Positions 1 through 9,680 of a DNA stretch of 64,000 nt are shown in pieces (positions within the stretch are counted from its first letter, which is position 1; the number at the start of each line of letters is the position of its first letter). Source of the stretch: Silanimonas sp. (lineage in GTDB: Bacteria; Pseudomonadota; Gammaproteobacteria; Xanthomonadales; Xanthomonadaceae); NCBI RefSeq assembly GCF_027530345.1, contig NZ_JAPZQK010000010.1:1-64000 (forward strand). Direction: 5' to 3'. Below the pieces are notes generated by a model, which saw nothing but the letters and a program-made list of their open reading frames with translations, was not told the DNA's origin and did not search any database. The position numbers were made by a program, and so were the translations under genes.

Positions 1-72
1 GAAACCCGTCCCGCTCACGTACCACGGCGCGGCCACGCCAAGGGCGGCCTCAAAAAGCTGCTTCTCGCTCAC
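1..72 (-). CDS. ISL3-family transposase, N-terminal fragment cut by window edge
   Basis: On the minus strand a GTG start (bases 70-72) preceded by GAGGGA opens 24 codons reading VSEKQLFEAALGVAAPWYVS and on to the window edge. This resembles the N-terminus of ISL3-type transposases, where an early 'LFExxLGxxxPWYV' segment precedes the zinc-binding region. ISL3 transposases are DDE enzymes that move their own element. Only the first few percent of the protein is visible, so integrity cannot be judged. The upstream bases to about 120 would be the element's end, but no terminal inverted repeat could be identified from one end. The family call rests on a short segment; the reading frame itself is clear. 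Confidence 0.6.
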   Translation of the reverse strand, partial: MSEKQLFEAALGVAAPWYVSGTGF

Positions 73-130
73 GTTCCCTCAGGTAACGGTCCCAGACTTG
101 GGTCGATTCTGGCTGCCACCCACTCGAAAT

Positions 131-784
131 TCAAAAGAGGCTCATGTTGCGGGGGCCGTTCATCGCCCAAGTCGCCCACGGCGAAGCGTCGAGCAGTCTT
201 CCTTCCTTGACATAGGGCGAAGCCAGTCCGGCCTCTATGGTCGCTGCGGCAAGCGCTATCGTCGCTTGATAGGCCTGAGTTGTCCGGCTGTTGTGGTCAA
301 TCCGTTGATCTATTCCATCAAGGATCACCCGGCGTAGCTCGCCCTTGCTGATTCCAATGCCGACTTCGCCGAATCGAGGCAGCTTCGCCAACGCTTCGAT
401 CCTGAACTCGTGCGCGACGATGTACTCCCACGCTGAGCTGAATTCGGTGCGTGCAGGCCCCGCCAGCGTATCCGTCCAGCGACGCGCAGATCGGAAATTT
501 GCCTCGACGCCCGCCAGCTCTGCATGTCGGCTGTCGAGCTCCTTCCTTTCAATAAGTGCATCAATAAGTGCAGGAAGCTCCAAAACCATGGCATGGATGC
601 TGCGCGCGAGATCCAGCGTCTCGCTCAGCTTCTTGTCTAGATTCGCCAAAGAGTCGCGGATTGCGGTGTCGTCTTTGGCAAACAGCTTCCCTGCCACGGC
701 CTTCGCAATCTCCTTGCCGAATTGCTTTGCTGCCGCTTTGCCCACCACCAAGGCAATCGATGCAGCAGTCACTGGTTCAGCCAT
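131..784 (-). CDS. hypothetical protein, 217 aa, next to an IS element
   Basis: I do not recognise this protein. The N-terminus (MAEPVTAASIALVVGKAAAK) is alanine-rich and mildly hydrophobic. Residues about 30-110 look like a long helical, charged, leucine-spaced segment that could form a coiled coil. The rest is mixed, with no obvious catalytic motif, cysteine cluster or secretion signal. An AGAAGG ribosome-binding site lies just before the ATG. Its base composition is visibly less GC-rich than the genes to the right, and it lies within 60 bases of an IS gene start, so acquisition by transfer is plausible. The N-terminal layout is reminiscent of small adaptor-like helical domains in bacterial defence or effector proteins, but that is a guess. 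Confidence 0.6.
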   Translation of the reverse strand: MAEPVTAASIALVVGKAAAKQFGKEIAKAVAGKLFAKDDTAIRDSLANLDKKLSETLDLARSIHAMVLELPALIDALIERKELDSRHAELAGVEANFRSARRWTDTLAGPARTEFSSAWEYIVAHEFRIEALAKLPRFGEVGIGISKGELRRVILDGIDQRIDHNSRTTQAYQATIALAAATIEAGLASPYVKEGRLLDASPWATWAMNGPRNMSLF

Positions 785-971
785 GCGCCTTCTCGTCGAG
801 CTGTGAAGCGAGTTGGCTTGCAGACGACGCGTTGGGTAACGAAAAACGCACTCAGCGGCGGCGCAAGTTCTTTGCGGTAGCGCCGGATGTTTTTCTTCCT
901 TTCGTCACTGGGCCGTGACGACAAAGGCCGCGCCCTGCAAGCCAACTTGGTTGGTCGGGCAGCAATCGCAC

Positions 972-1307
972 TCAGTCGGCGTCGCCGGGCTCGCCGGTCG
1001 CGGTTTCGTCCTGCAACCAGCGCAGGTAAGCGGGCAGGCCGGCGGCGGCATCGACCGCGAGGATCTCCGGCAGGTCGTAGGGGTGGTGGGCGGCCAGCGT
1101 CCGTTCCAGCGCCGGGTAGCGTTCGGCCGTCGTCTTGACCAGCAGCAGGCTCTCGTCGCTCTGCTGCAGTTCGCCCTCCCAGCGGTAGGTGGAGCGCAGG
1201 CCGGGCAGCGCCTGCACGCAGGCGGCCAGCCGCTCCTCGACCAGCAGGCGGGCGAGCCGGTCGGCCGCGGCGGCGGGAACGGTGCAGAAGACAAGAAGGG
1301 CGGACAT
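972..1307 (-). CDS. cutA: CutA-type divalent-cation tolerance protein
   Basis: The 111-residue product matches the usual length of CutA, a small trimeric ferredoxin-like-fold cytoplasmic protein linked to copper and other divalent-cation tolerance. The N-terminus MSALLVFCTVP, the ERLAACVQALPGLRSTYRWEG segment and the DLPEILAVD stretch are characteristic. I chose the ATG at 1307 rather than an upstream in-frame ATG at 1382, because the product then has family length and the longer version would run across the groESL heat-shock promoter. It is divergent from groES: its start codon lies only 15 bases from the sigma-32 -35 element. Assignment to the family is firm; the exact physiological role of CutA is still debated. 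Confidence 0.9.
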   Translation of the reverse strand: MSALLVFCTVPAAAADRLARLLVEERLAACVQALPGLRSTYRWEGELQQSDESLLLVKTTAERYPALERTLAAHHPYDLPEILAVDAAAGLPAYLRWLQDETATGEPGDAD

Positions 1308-1322
1308 GCGCCGATTGTGCCC

Positions 1323-1350
1323 CTTGAAACCGGCGGGCTGGGCCCCATCT
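1323..1350 (+). promoter_or_regulatory. sigma-32 (RpoH) heat-shock promoter of groESL
   Basis: CTTGAAA (1323-1329), a 13-base spacer, and CCCCATCT (1343-1350) match the RpoH consensus CTTGAAA-N13/15-CCCCATNT essentially perfectly. It faces groES, about 140 bases upstream of its ATG, giving a leader that contains the CIRCE element. The divergent cutA start lies just upstream. Confidence 0.88.
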
Positions 1351-1397
1351 TCCGCCCCGCGACCCGGTGACCTTGGCGTCACCGGTGCGCGCTAGAA

Positions 1398-1424
1398 TTG
1401 GCACTCACCCGGCCCGAGTGCTAG
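1398..1424 (+). promoter_or_regulatory. CIRCE operator (HrcA binding site)
   Basis: TTGGCACTC (1398-1406), nine bases, then GAGTGCTAG (1416-1424). The CIRCE consensus is TTAGCACTC-N9-GAGTGCTAA, so each arm has one mismatch. It immediately follows a possible sigma-70 -10 box TAGAAT (1393-1398), the usual place for HrcA to block a housekeeping promoter. Together with the sigma-32 promoter this gives groESL double control, a combination reported in Xanthomonas relatives. Confidence 0.9.
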
Positions 1425-1493
1425 CAGTGCCCGGCCGGGGAACGGTTCGATTTTCCGCAACCCATTGATCAACAAGGCAAAGAGGTTTCCCTC

Positions 1494-1781
1494 ATGAGCA
1501 TCAAGCCGCTGTTCGACCGCGTGGTCATCAAGCGTATGGAAGAAGAAAAGGTCTCCGCTGGTGGCATCGTCATCCCCGATTCGGCCACCGAGAAGCCGAT
1601 CAAGGGTGAGGTCGTGGCCGTCGGCGCCGGTAAGGCGCTGGACAACGGTTCGACGCGCGCCCCGGCCGTGAAGGTCGGCGACAAGGTGCTGTTCGGCAAG
1701 TACGCCGGCACCGAAGTGAAGCTGGACGGCACCGATTACCTCGTCGTCCGCGAAGACGACATCTTCGCCATCCTGGGTTGA
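1494..1781 (+). CDS. groES: co-chaperonin GroES
   Basis: This 95-residue protein is full-length GroES, the heptameric lid of the GroEL folding chamber in the cytoplasm. It starts [20 protein letters not shown] and carries the mobile-loop segment around [11 protein letters not shown] (residues about 21-31) that docks on GroEL, and it ends in the usual [13 protein letters not shown] strand. An AAAGAGG-type ribosome-binding site precedes the ATG. groEL follows after 57 bases on the same strand, so the two form the standard operon under the sigma-32/CIRCE control region upstream. Nothing unusual is seen. Confidence 0.98.
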   Translation: MSIKPLFDRVVIKRMEEEKVSAGGIVIPDSATEKPIKGEVVAVGAGKALDNGSTRAPAVKVGDKVLFGKYAGTEVKLDGTDYLVVREDDIFAILG

Positions 1782-1820
1782 TCGCAGGCACCCGCCGCGA
1801 ACCCCATCCCCACGCACTGA

Positions 1821-3479
<1,659 letters not shown>

Positions 3480-3507
3480 GTCCTCGCATCACGGCGTCAT
3501 GTTTCAC

Positions 3508-3543
3508 CACGAAGCCCGGCCCTGTGCCGGGCTTCGTGCTTTT
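3508..3543 (+). terminator. rho-independent terminator of groESL
   Basis: A 13-bp perfect stem CACGAAGCCCGGC / GCCGGGCTTCGTG (3508-3520 and 3526-3538) with loop CCTGT is followed by CTTTTCT. It lies 29 bases after the groEL stop. A near-identical hairpin recurs at 10160-10193. Confidence 0.92.
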
Positions 3544-3633
3544 CTCGCTCGACGCGTTTCGAATGGCCCTGATTCGTCAGCTGTGGATAGCGTGTTTGTC
3601 TGCCGCGACTTCGGTTTCGACGCTGTTTCGCCG

Positions 3634-3661
3634 CTGACGGTCCGGGGCGCCGCGTTACAAT
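3634..3661 (+). promoter_or_regulatory. possible sigma-70 promoter for the glycosyltransferase pair
   Basis: CTGACG (3634-3639), a 16-base gap and TACAAT (3656-3661) sit about 30 bases upstream of the GTG start at 3691. The -10 is good, the -35 only fair. Confidence 0.45.
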
Positions 3662-3690
3662 CCGCCCAGCCAAAAAAGAGGCAACAGCGC

Positions 3691-4668
3691 GTGCGACGTA
3701 CCGAAAAGGACCTGCGGATCGCGGTGCTCATCCCCTGCCGCGACGAGGCTGCGGCAATCGCTCGTGTCGTCGCCGATTTCCGTGCCTGCCTGCCGGATGC
3801 CGAAGTGCATGTGTTTGACAACGGGTCGCGAGACGATTCCTGCGCATTGGCGAAGGCCGCCGGCGCTCAGGTGCACCGCGTCGTATTGGTCGGCAAGGGC
3901 AACGTGGTGCGCCGCGCATTCGCTGACATCGAGGCGGACGTGTACGTGATGGTCGATGGTGACGATACGTACGAAGCGGCCGCGGCGCCGTCCATGGTCG
4001 CGAGGCTGCTGGACGAAGAGTTGGATATGCTGGTCGGCAAGCGGGTTGGCCACGAGGCAGCGGCCTATCGCCCTGGTCACCGGTTCGGCAACCGCATGCT
4101 GACCGAGGCGCTGGCGATGCTGTTTGGACGCAGCTTCGATGACCTCTTGTCCGGGTACCGCGTCTTCTCGCGGCGCTATGTCAAATCATTCCCGGCGCAC
4201 GCACACGGTTTCGAGATCGAGACCGAGCTCGCTGTTCATGCCCTCCAGCTCCGGATGCCGGTGGGCGAAGTGCCGACGCGCTACGGAGCGCGTGGAGACG
4301 GATCGGCGAGCAAGCTTCGTACCTACCGGGACGGCTGGCGCATCCTCGGCACCCTCGTCGGACTCTTCAAGACGGAGCGGCCGCTGCGCTTCTTCGGCAT
4401 CGGTGGCGTCGCCTGCGCGGTGCTGGCCTTGGTACTTGCGGTGCCGTTGTTCATCACCTGGTGGTCCACCGGACTGGTGCCGCGCTTTCCGACCGCGATT
4501 CTGTGCGCGGCATTGGTGCTGTTGGGCGCGGTGCTCGGTGTCTGCGGTCTATTGTTGGACACGGTTACGCGTGGCCGTGTCGAGGCCAAGCGTCTGGCCT
4601 ACCTAGCCTTGCCTGGTCCCGGTATCTTGCGGTCGCGTGCTCGCCAGGGAGATCCCCTGCATGGCTGA
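3691..4668 (+). CDS. GT2 (DPM/GtrB-like) membrane glycosyltransferase
   Basis: The 325-residue product has a family-2 GT-A domain: IAVLIPCRDEA near the N-terminus, the nucleotide/metal motif DGDDTY at 89-94 and the SGYRVFSRRY segment at 154-163. Two hydrophobic helices follow (about 233-257 and 265-290). This is the layout of DPM1/GtrB enzymes, which move a sugar from a nucleotide donor onto a polyprenyl phosphate at the inner membrane. I chose the GTG at 3691 (AAGAGG nearby) because the conserved domain begins directly after it. The frame stays open back into groEL, but that stretch looks non-coding. The downstream membrane gene overlaps by 8 bases, suggesting a coupled pair. Sugar identity cannot be told. 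Confidence 0.85.
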   Translation: MRRTEKDLRIAVLIPCRDEAAAIARVVADFRACLPDAEVHVFDNGSRDDSCALAKAAGAQVHRVVLVGKGNVVRRAFADIEADVYVMVDGDDTYEAAAAPSMVARLLDEELDMLVGKRVGHEAAAYRPGHRFGNRMLTEALAMLFGRSFDDLLSGYRVFSRRYVKSFPAHAHGFEIETELAVHALQLRMPVGEVPTRYGARGDGSASKLRTYRDGWRILGTLVGLFKTERPLRFFGIGGVACAVLALVLAVPLFITWWSTGLVPRFPTAILCAALVLLGAVLGVCGLLLDTVTRGRVEAKRLAYLALPGPGILRSRARQGDPLHG

Positions 4669-6484
4669 AGCCAGCTTCGAAGGGCGCGGCTGGCTTTCGC
4701 GACACTTCGCTTTCGACACTCGCGCCAACGTCGTGCGAGCCTGTGTGGCGGCCTGCGCGCTTGCAGCCATGGTTTCGCTGCTGCTTGGACAGGACGCGAA
4801 CGCGGATCTGCGCAATTACCACCTGTACAACGGTTGGGCGGCCCTGTACGCGCGGCTTTCGATCGATCTTGCTCCGGCGCAGATGCAGAGCTATTTCGTG
4901 CCTTGGCTGGACGTGGGCTACTACTTGGTAGCGGTGAAGGGTTCGGCAATGCTGGCCGGGATAGTGTTGGGTGCCTGGCACGGCCTGGTCTTCGCTGCGG
5001 TGGCGGCGGTGGCTTGGCAGGTGCTCGACGGCGACCAACGCCGTAGCCGTCTGGTACCGATGCTCGCGTTCGCCGGGTGCTGTAGCGCCGTTTTTCTGGC
5101 TGAGCTTGGCAACACGATGGGCGACAACACCACGGCGCCACTGGTGCTGGCGGCGGTTGCGCTGACGATACGTGCGGTCAAGTCGCAATCATCCGCGACG
5201 TTGCACTGGCTGGCGGCGGGCTTGCTGCTTGGCTTGGCGCTCGGATTGAAACTGACCAATGCCATCTACGCTCTGGGGCTGGGCGTTGCCGTGCTGACCT
5301 GTCGCCCGGGCTGGAGGCACCGCTTCGCCGATGCAACGCTGCTGACGGTGGTGACGACCATCGTGTTCGGTGTCGTCGCCGGTCCATGGTTCTTCCAGGT
5401 GTGGAGCCAGTTCGGCAATCCGCTGTTTCCGCAGTTCAACGCCTGGTTTCAGGCTCCCTTGGCGCAGCCGATCGGCGTGGCTGATCGGCGCTGGCTGCCC
5501 GATGGCTTGCTACAGGCCGTGCTTTGGCCGATCTGGATCACGATCAATCCGCGCGAGATCAGCGAAAGCGCAATGCCGCAATTGGCGTGGGCGGCGCTTT
5601 ACCTGCTGGGCATCGCGGCCGCCTTCATCGCTTTGCTGCGCCGATTCCGGCCTGAGCGGTCGCCGCCAAGCGCGCCGGTCGGCTGCACCATCGCTGCGCG
5701 GACGCTGCTGGTTTTCGTCGCGGTTTCTTTTCTGGCGTGGATGTGGATGTTCAGCATTCACCGTTACCTCGCGGCATTGGAGGCGTTGGCACCGCTAGCC
5801 ATCTGGCTGTTGGTGCTGCGGGTGTTTCCCGCGGCATCGGCGAGGCAGTGGGGCGCACGAATCGTGACGGCATGCGTGGTTGTTGCCGTGCTTGGTTGGA
5901 ACACGTGGGGGACCAACGGTTGGGACCGCGATGGTTTCTTCGTGGAAACGCCGCCGATGCGCGCCCCGGAGCGCGCCACAGTGCTGCTCGTCGGCGGCTA
6001 TCCGCAGGCGTGGCGCGTGCCCTTCCTGCCGGCGCAGGCGGCCTATGCCTCGGTGGGAACCAACTTCCCTGCGTCGCCCTCCTATTCGCTGCGAGTGAAC
6101 GAAATCATCGCCGAGCGCGGTGGCGAGATCTTTGCGATGTTCCCCGCTGAAGAGTCGCGGTTCAGCGCGCGGCTCGTGAAGATCAATCGGTGGGCGAATA
6201 GGCTGGGCTTGACCAGCGGCGACTGCGGGCTGCTCGCTCGTTTTGCCAAACCCGGGCGATTCGAATTGCGTGCTGCCGTCGGCGACGTTCCCTGCGAGCT
6301 GGTGCTTGCCGCTGCGGCTGAGGAGGCGCGCGAGCGCGGCAACCAGGCGCTGATTCAAAACGCCGGTGATCTGCTGCGCGCCCATGGATTGAGTTTGCGC
6401 CCCGGTAGTTGCGCCGTGCTCGATTCGCGTATCGGCGATGAGGGGTATCCATTTCGCTGGTGCGAGGTGGAGCGAAGCCCCTGA
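4661..6484 (+). CDS. polytopic membrane protein, probable GT-C-type glycosyltransferase
   Basis: The 607-residue protein has about ten hydrophobic segments and a C-terminal soluble part from about residue 440. The first loop after the first helix holds an acidic, aromatic stretch (DLRNYHLYNGWAALYAR, then DLAPAQMQSYF) of the kind seen in polyprenyl-phosphate-sugar-dependent GT-C enzymes, where a loop aspartate is catalytic. It starts at ATG 4661 (AGGGAGA upstream), overlapping the GT2 gene by 8 bases. The partner GT2 would supply a lipid-linked sugar that this protein transfers. It has no close named family that I can assign. Base use is less GC-rich than the flanking chromosome, hinting at transfer. 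Confidence 0.65.
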   Translation: MAEASFEGRGWLSRHFAFDTRANVVRACVAACALAAMVSLLLGQDANADLRNYHLYNGWAALYARLSIDLAPAQMQSYFVPWLDVGYYLVAVKGSAMLAGIVLGAWHGLVFAAVAAVAWQVLDGDQRRSRLVPMLAFAGCCSAVFLAELGNTMGDNTTAPLVLAAVALTIRAVKSQSSATLHWLAAGLLLGLALGLKLTNAIYALGLGVAVLTCRPGWRHRFADATLLTVVTTIVFGVVAGPWFFQVWSQFGNPLFPQFNAWFQAPLAQPIGVADRRWLPDGLLQAVLWPIWITINPREISESAMPQLAWAALYLLGIAAAFIALLRRFRPERSPPSAPVGCTIAARTLLVFVAVSFLAWMWMFSIHRYLAALEALAPLAIWLLVLRVFPAASARQWGARIVTACVVVAVLGWNTWGTNGWDRDGFFVETPPMRAPERATVLLVGGYPQAWRVPFLPAQAAYASVGTNFPASPSYSLRVNEIIAERGGEIFAMFPAEESRFSARLVKINRWANRLGLTSGDCGLLARFAKPGRFELRAAVGDVPCELVLAAAAEEARERGNQALIQNAGDLLRAHGLSLRPGSCAVLDSRIGDEGYPFRWCEVERSP

Positions 6485-6672
6485 AGGTGTGGAGAGCAAA
6501 GCCTGGATAACGTCGTGGTTTGGATGATGTGATCCGTGACAGGCCGATCAGGTCCGAGAGGGTGGTAATTCATCGATGGTGCTCAAGCCGAGGCCATCCA
6601 TGCGCGCATAGCGACGCTCCGTGGACGTCGCTCGCGTAAACTTGGCCCCAGCCTCCCCGCTCAACTTCCCCC

Positions 6673-7617
6673 ATGTCGGCCTGCATCCACTGCGGCACCG
6701 CCGCCGCGACCGTCGCGCTGGCGCTTGATCGCCGCGCACTGATCCGCTGTACCCACTGCCAGCTTGTCCGCCTCGATCCGGTGCCGACGCCCGCGGAGCT
6801 CAGCGCCGTCTACGACAGTGGGCACTACTACACGACCGAACCCCCGTCGCTGCGTTCGGGCCTCGGTGCGCGCCTGCAGGACCTTGTCCTGAGGACCTTC
6901 TGGGACTATCCGAAGGCCCTCCCGCCGCTGGCGCGCGTGGCCGCGTCGATCGCTTTGCGTCCGCTGCGCGCGCGCTTCCTGCCGGTCCCTTTCCCCGGCG
7001 ATGCGCCGGTGCTCGACATCGGCTGCGGTAACGGGCAACGGCTTCTCGAACTCGAACGCTATGGCTGCTCGGCGCTGTTCGGCCTGGAGCCGACCGTCGG
7101 CGCCGCCGAGCAGGCGCGACGCGCGACGCGCGCGGACATCCGCACTGCCTTTCTCGACGCCGCCGACCTGCCGCGCGGGCATTTCGGCCTGGTCATCCTC
7201 AACCAGGTGCTGGAGCACGTTCCGTCGCCGAAGGACACGCTGGCCTCGATCCACGCGCACCTTCGCCCCGGCGGCACGCTGTACCTGACGGTGCCGAATT
7301 TCGGCTCCGCCGAGGCGGGCTTCTTCGGGCCCTCCTGGTCCGGCCTGCAGATTCCCGAGCATCTCCACCACTTCACCGAGTCGTCGCTGCGGCCGATCGT
7401 TGAAGCAGCCGGGTTCCGCATCACCCTGTGGCGCACGGACAGCGTGTGGTCGGTGACGCGGATGAGCCTGAAGACGTGGAAGCAGTCCGCCCCCAAGAGC
7501 TGGCGCGCGCTGCTCGCGGCCCTGCCGCCCCTTGCCTGGCTGCCGTTGACCGTGGCCGCGGACCTCGTCGGGCGCGGCCAGATGCTGCGGATCGTGGCGA
7601 CGCGGATCGATGGTTGA
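6673..7617 (+). CDS. class I SAM methyltransferase with N-terminal zinc-finger motif
   Basis: The 314-residue protein starts with two CxxC pairs (C4/C7 and C26/C29), followed by a Rossmann methyltransferase fold. Motif I is VLDIGCGNGQ at about 113-122, and LVILNQVLEHV matches the post-motif segment of Methyltransf_23-type enzymes. These cytosolic enzymes, often found in polysaccharide loci, methylate sugars or lipid-linked intermediates; the acceptor here is unknown. A hydrophobic stretch near residue 285 (ALLAALPPLAWLPLTVAADL) could touch the membrane. It overlaps the next gene by 8 bases and follows the glycosyltransferase pair after a 188-base gap, so it may belong to the same accessory locus. 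Confidence 0.8.
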   Translation: MSACIHCGTAAATVALALDRRALIRCTHCQLVRLDPVPTPAELSAVYDSGHYYTTEPPSLRSGLGARLQDLVLRTFWDYPKALPPLARVAASIALRPLRARFLPVPFPGDAPVLDIGCGNGQRLLELERYGCSALFGLEPTVGAAEQARRATRADIRTAFLDAADLPRGHFGLVILNQVLEHVPSPKDTLASIHAHLRPGGTLYLTVPNFGSAEAGFFGPSWSGLQIPEHLHHFTESSLRPIVEAAGFRITLWRTDSVWSVTRMSLKTWKQSAPKSWRALLAALPPLAWLPLTVAADLVGRGQMLRIVATRIDG

Positions 7618-8926
7618 TCGCGCCCTCTTCCGACGAATGATCGTCCTGGCGCTCCTGTGCGCGGCCACGCTGTGCACGGCCGCGCCGGCGGAGAACGCGC
7701 TGACGACGCTCAAGGCCGATCCGATTCCTGTCGTGGCCAAGCCGGCGACGAAGGCGACCGGGCTGGACGCGCCGAGCTACATCGACCCGGTGTACGGCAC
7801 GCGGGTGTTCAAGGCGACCGACGCGAGTGACCTCGCCGGCGCGACGCACGTGCGCCACAACTACAGCCGCCGGCAGGCCTTCAACGCCGACAACAGCCGC
7901 TACCTCGGCGCGGCCAGCAACGGCTATTGGGTGCTCTACGACGCCGGCACGTTCGGCGTGCTGCCGCGCAGCGGCGAGGGTGGTGCACTTCGCGGCCCGG
8001 CGGGCGACGCCGAGCCGATCTGGCACCCGACCGATCCCCGCATCCTGTTCTACAACCAGGGACTGGTCTGGTACGCCAAGGACGTCGAGAGCGACCGGGA
8101 CACGGTGATGGCCGATTTCCGCGGCCGGCTGCCGTGGCCCGGCGCGACGCAGGTGTGGACGAAGTCGGAAGGCACCTCGTCCGCCGATGGCCGCTACTGG
8201 GCCTTCATGGCGACCTCCTACAGCGAGGCTGCGAAGGCCAACACGATCCATGGCCTCGTCACCTACGACCGCGAGGAGGATCGCATCGTCGGCACGCTGG
8301 ACGCCTCGGCCTTCGGTGGCGCGTTCCCCGACCACATCAGCATCAGTCCGAGCGGCCGCTGGGCCGTGCCCTCGTGGGCCTTCAACAAGGCGCTCGGCAC
8401 GCGGGCCTACCCGCTCGACTTCTCCAGCTCGCGCCAGCTGCACGTGATGAGCGAGCACAGCGATCTGGCGTTCGGCCCCGGCGGCGAAGACCTGTATGTC
8501 TTCACCGATTACGAGGCTGGCGCGATCCGGGCGATGGACATCGCCACCGGCAGGGCCTTCGACCTGCTGCCGCTCTATCCCCGCAGCGGTGCCGGCTATG
8601 CCGCGCACCTCTCCGGCCAGGCCTTCGACCGGCCCGGCTGGGTCGTCATCAGCACCTACGCCGACTCGGCCGAGTACGGCAGGGTCGTGCCCGACGCCAC
8701 GCTGGAGCCGATGCACCGGAAGGTCATGCTGCTCGAACTCAAGCCGGGCGGGCGGAAGCTCTCGGTGGCCCACACCCGCGTCGCTGCGAGTTTCGGCGGC
8801 TATTTCGGCGAGCCCCAGGCCACGATCAGCCGCGACGGCTCACGCATCCTGTTCGCGACCAATTTCGACGATGGCGGCCCGCCGAGCAGCTTCATGGTCC
8901 TCGTTCCTATCGGGGTATACCGCTAG
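7610..8926 (+). CDS. secreted beta-propeller-like protein
   Basis: The 438-residue product begins with a signal peptide (MIVLALLCAATLCTAAPA after a short basic start). It then shows repeated propeller-type strands such as FNADNSRYL, ISPSGRWAVPS, LAFGPGGEDLYV and ISRDGSRILFAT, the pattern of WD40/TolB-like blades that end in 'DG/SG-R-x-hydrophobic'. It is probably periplasmic. The overall shape recalls oligogalacturonide-lyase-like propellers, but I see no convincing active site and leave the function open. Its start overlaps the methyltransferase gene by 8 bases, so both are likely translated from one message. A dispersed intergenic repeat follows its stop. Confidence 0.65.
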   Translation: MVDRALFRRMIVLALLCAATLCTAAPAENALTTLKADPIPVVAKPATKATGLDAPSYIDPVYGTRVFKATDASDLAGATHVRHNYSRRQAFNADNSRYLGAASNGYWVLYDAGTFGVLPRSGEGGALRGPAGDAEPIWHPTDPRILFYNQGLVWYAKDVESDRDTVMADFRGRLPWPGATQVWTKSEGTSSADGRYWAFMATSYSEAAKANTIHGLVTYDREEDRIVGTLDASAFGGAFPDHISISPSGRWAVPSWAFNKALGTRAYPLDFSSSRQLHVMSEHSDLAFGPGGEDLYVFTDYEAGAIRAMDIATGRAFDLLPLYPRSGAGYAAHLSGQAFDRPGWVVISTYADSAEYGRVVPDATLEPMHRKVMLLELKPGGRKLSVAHTRVAASFGGYFGEPQATISRDGSRILFATNFDDGGPPSSFMVLVPIGVYR

Positions 8927-8948
8927 GTCACGGAACGGGCGCTTGAAC

Positions 8949-9036
8949 GCTGGCGCCGCGGTTCCAGAGCGGGTCTCATCGCCGTCCCCCGCGCCGGAGC
9001 GATGCCGGCCCGCCCCCCGCGCTGAAGAATGGACGC
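8949..9036 (+). repeat. dispersed intergenic repeat, copy 1
   Basis: Bases 8971-9036 (starting GGGTCTCATCGCCG and ending CTGAAGAATGGACGC) match 17696-17762 with only a few differences. Weaker similarity extends back to GCTGGCGC at 8949. The core contains GCCGG-N7-CCGGC, which could pair as a short hairpin. The two copies have the same orientation and lie outside conserved coding sequence. It may be a REP-like or other mobile non-coding element. Confidence 0.7.
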
Positions 9037-9095
9037 GGTGGGTTCAACCCGTGATTGCAACATGACCCAAGGTTGCACTGATCGGAGTGGCACGA

Positions 9096-9680
9096 ATGGC
9101 AGGAGTTGGTCGACCCGTCATGTCGCGTGCCCAGAAGCGCGAGTTGTGGCGACGATGGAAGGGTGGTCATTCCCTCTGCGGCATCGCTCCGCGTGGGCGC
9201 CGGCGCTCACCGCGCGTGCTCAGTCTTGCAGATCGTGAGGAGATCTCCCGCCGACTGGCAGCGGGCGATTCGCTGCGCCATGGAAGTCGGCGCGAAGGCC
9301 GCAGACATGCCGATTGGCGGAGAGCCCGCGATTCCGCTGGCTGGTGGCGCGGAAATTGAGCCAGCAATGGTCGCCGGAACAGATTGCCGGCTGGCTCAGG
9401 CTGCGGTTCCCGCGTGATGAGGCGATGCAGGTGTCGCACGAGACGATCTATCGAAGCCTGTTCATTCAGACGCGAGGCATGCTGAAGAAGGAGCTGATGG
9501 CCCACTTGCGCACGCGGCGGCGGATCACATCGCGACGCTGGTCGAGCGCCATTCGCGCTTTGTCATGCTGGGGAAAGTCGCCGGCAAGGACACGCAGAGC
9601 GTGGTCGCGGCACTGTCTAGGCAGGTTCGGAAGCTGCCAGCCGAGCTCCGAAAGTCGCTGACGTGGGATCGCGGCATGCG
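9096..9680 (+). pseudogene. decayed IS30-family transposase
   Basis: Three pieces of an IS30-type DDE transposase lie in order but in different frames. The first runs from ATG 9096 (SRAQKRELWRRWKGGHS, then LSLADREEISRRLAAGDSLR). The second lies around 9340-9530 (WSPEQIAGWLRLRFPRD, VSHETIYRSLFIQTRG). The third is near 9535-9675 (IATLVERHSRFVMLGKVAG, LPAELRKSLTWDRG). The helix-turn-helix is disrupted. The segment with the first catalytic aspartate (usually in a 'PGHWEGDL' context) is missing between pieces two and three, and everything after WDRG, including the catalytic glutamate, is lost. The element is therefore dead. It lies inside the segment bracketed by the two groEL 3' ends. Confidence 0.85.

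Noticed and set aside
1373..1398. Sigma-70 promoter TTGGCG-N14-TAGAAT before groES
   Set aside because: Spacer of 14 is too short; kept only as a possible -10 next to the CIRCE, not as a promoter feature.
6610..6632. AGCGACG / CGTCGCT hairpin before the methyltransferase gene
   Set aside because: Seven-base stem, no T-tract, not near a gene end; too common in GC-rich DNA to call a terminator.
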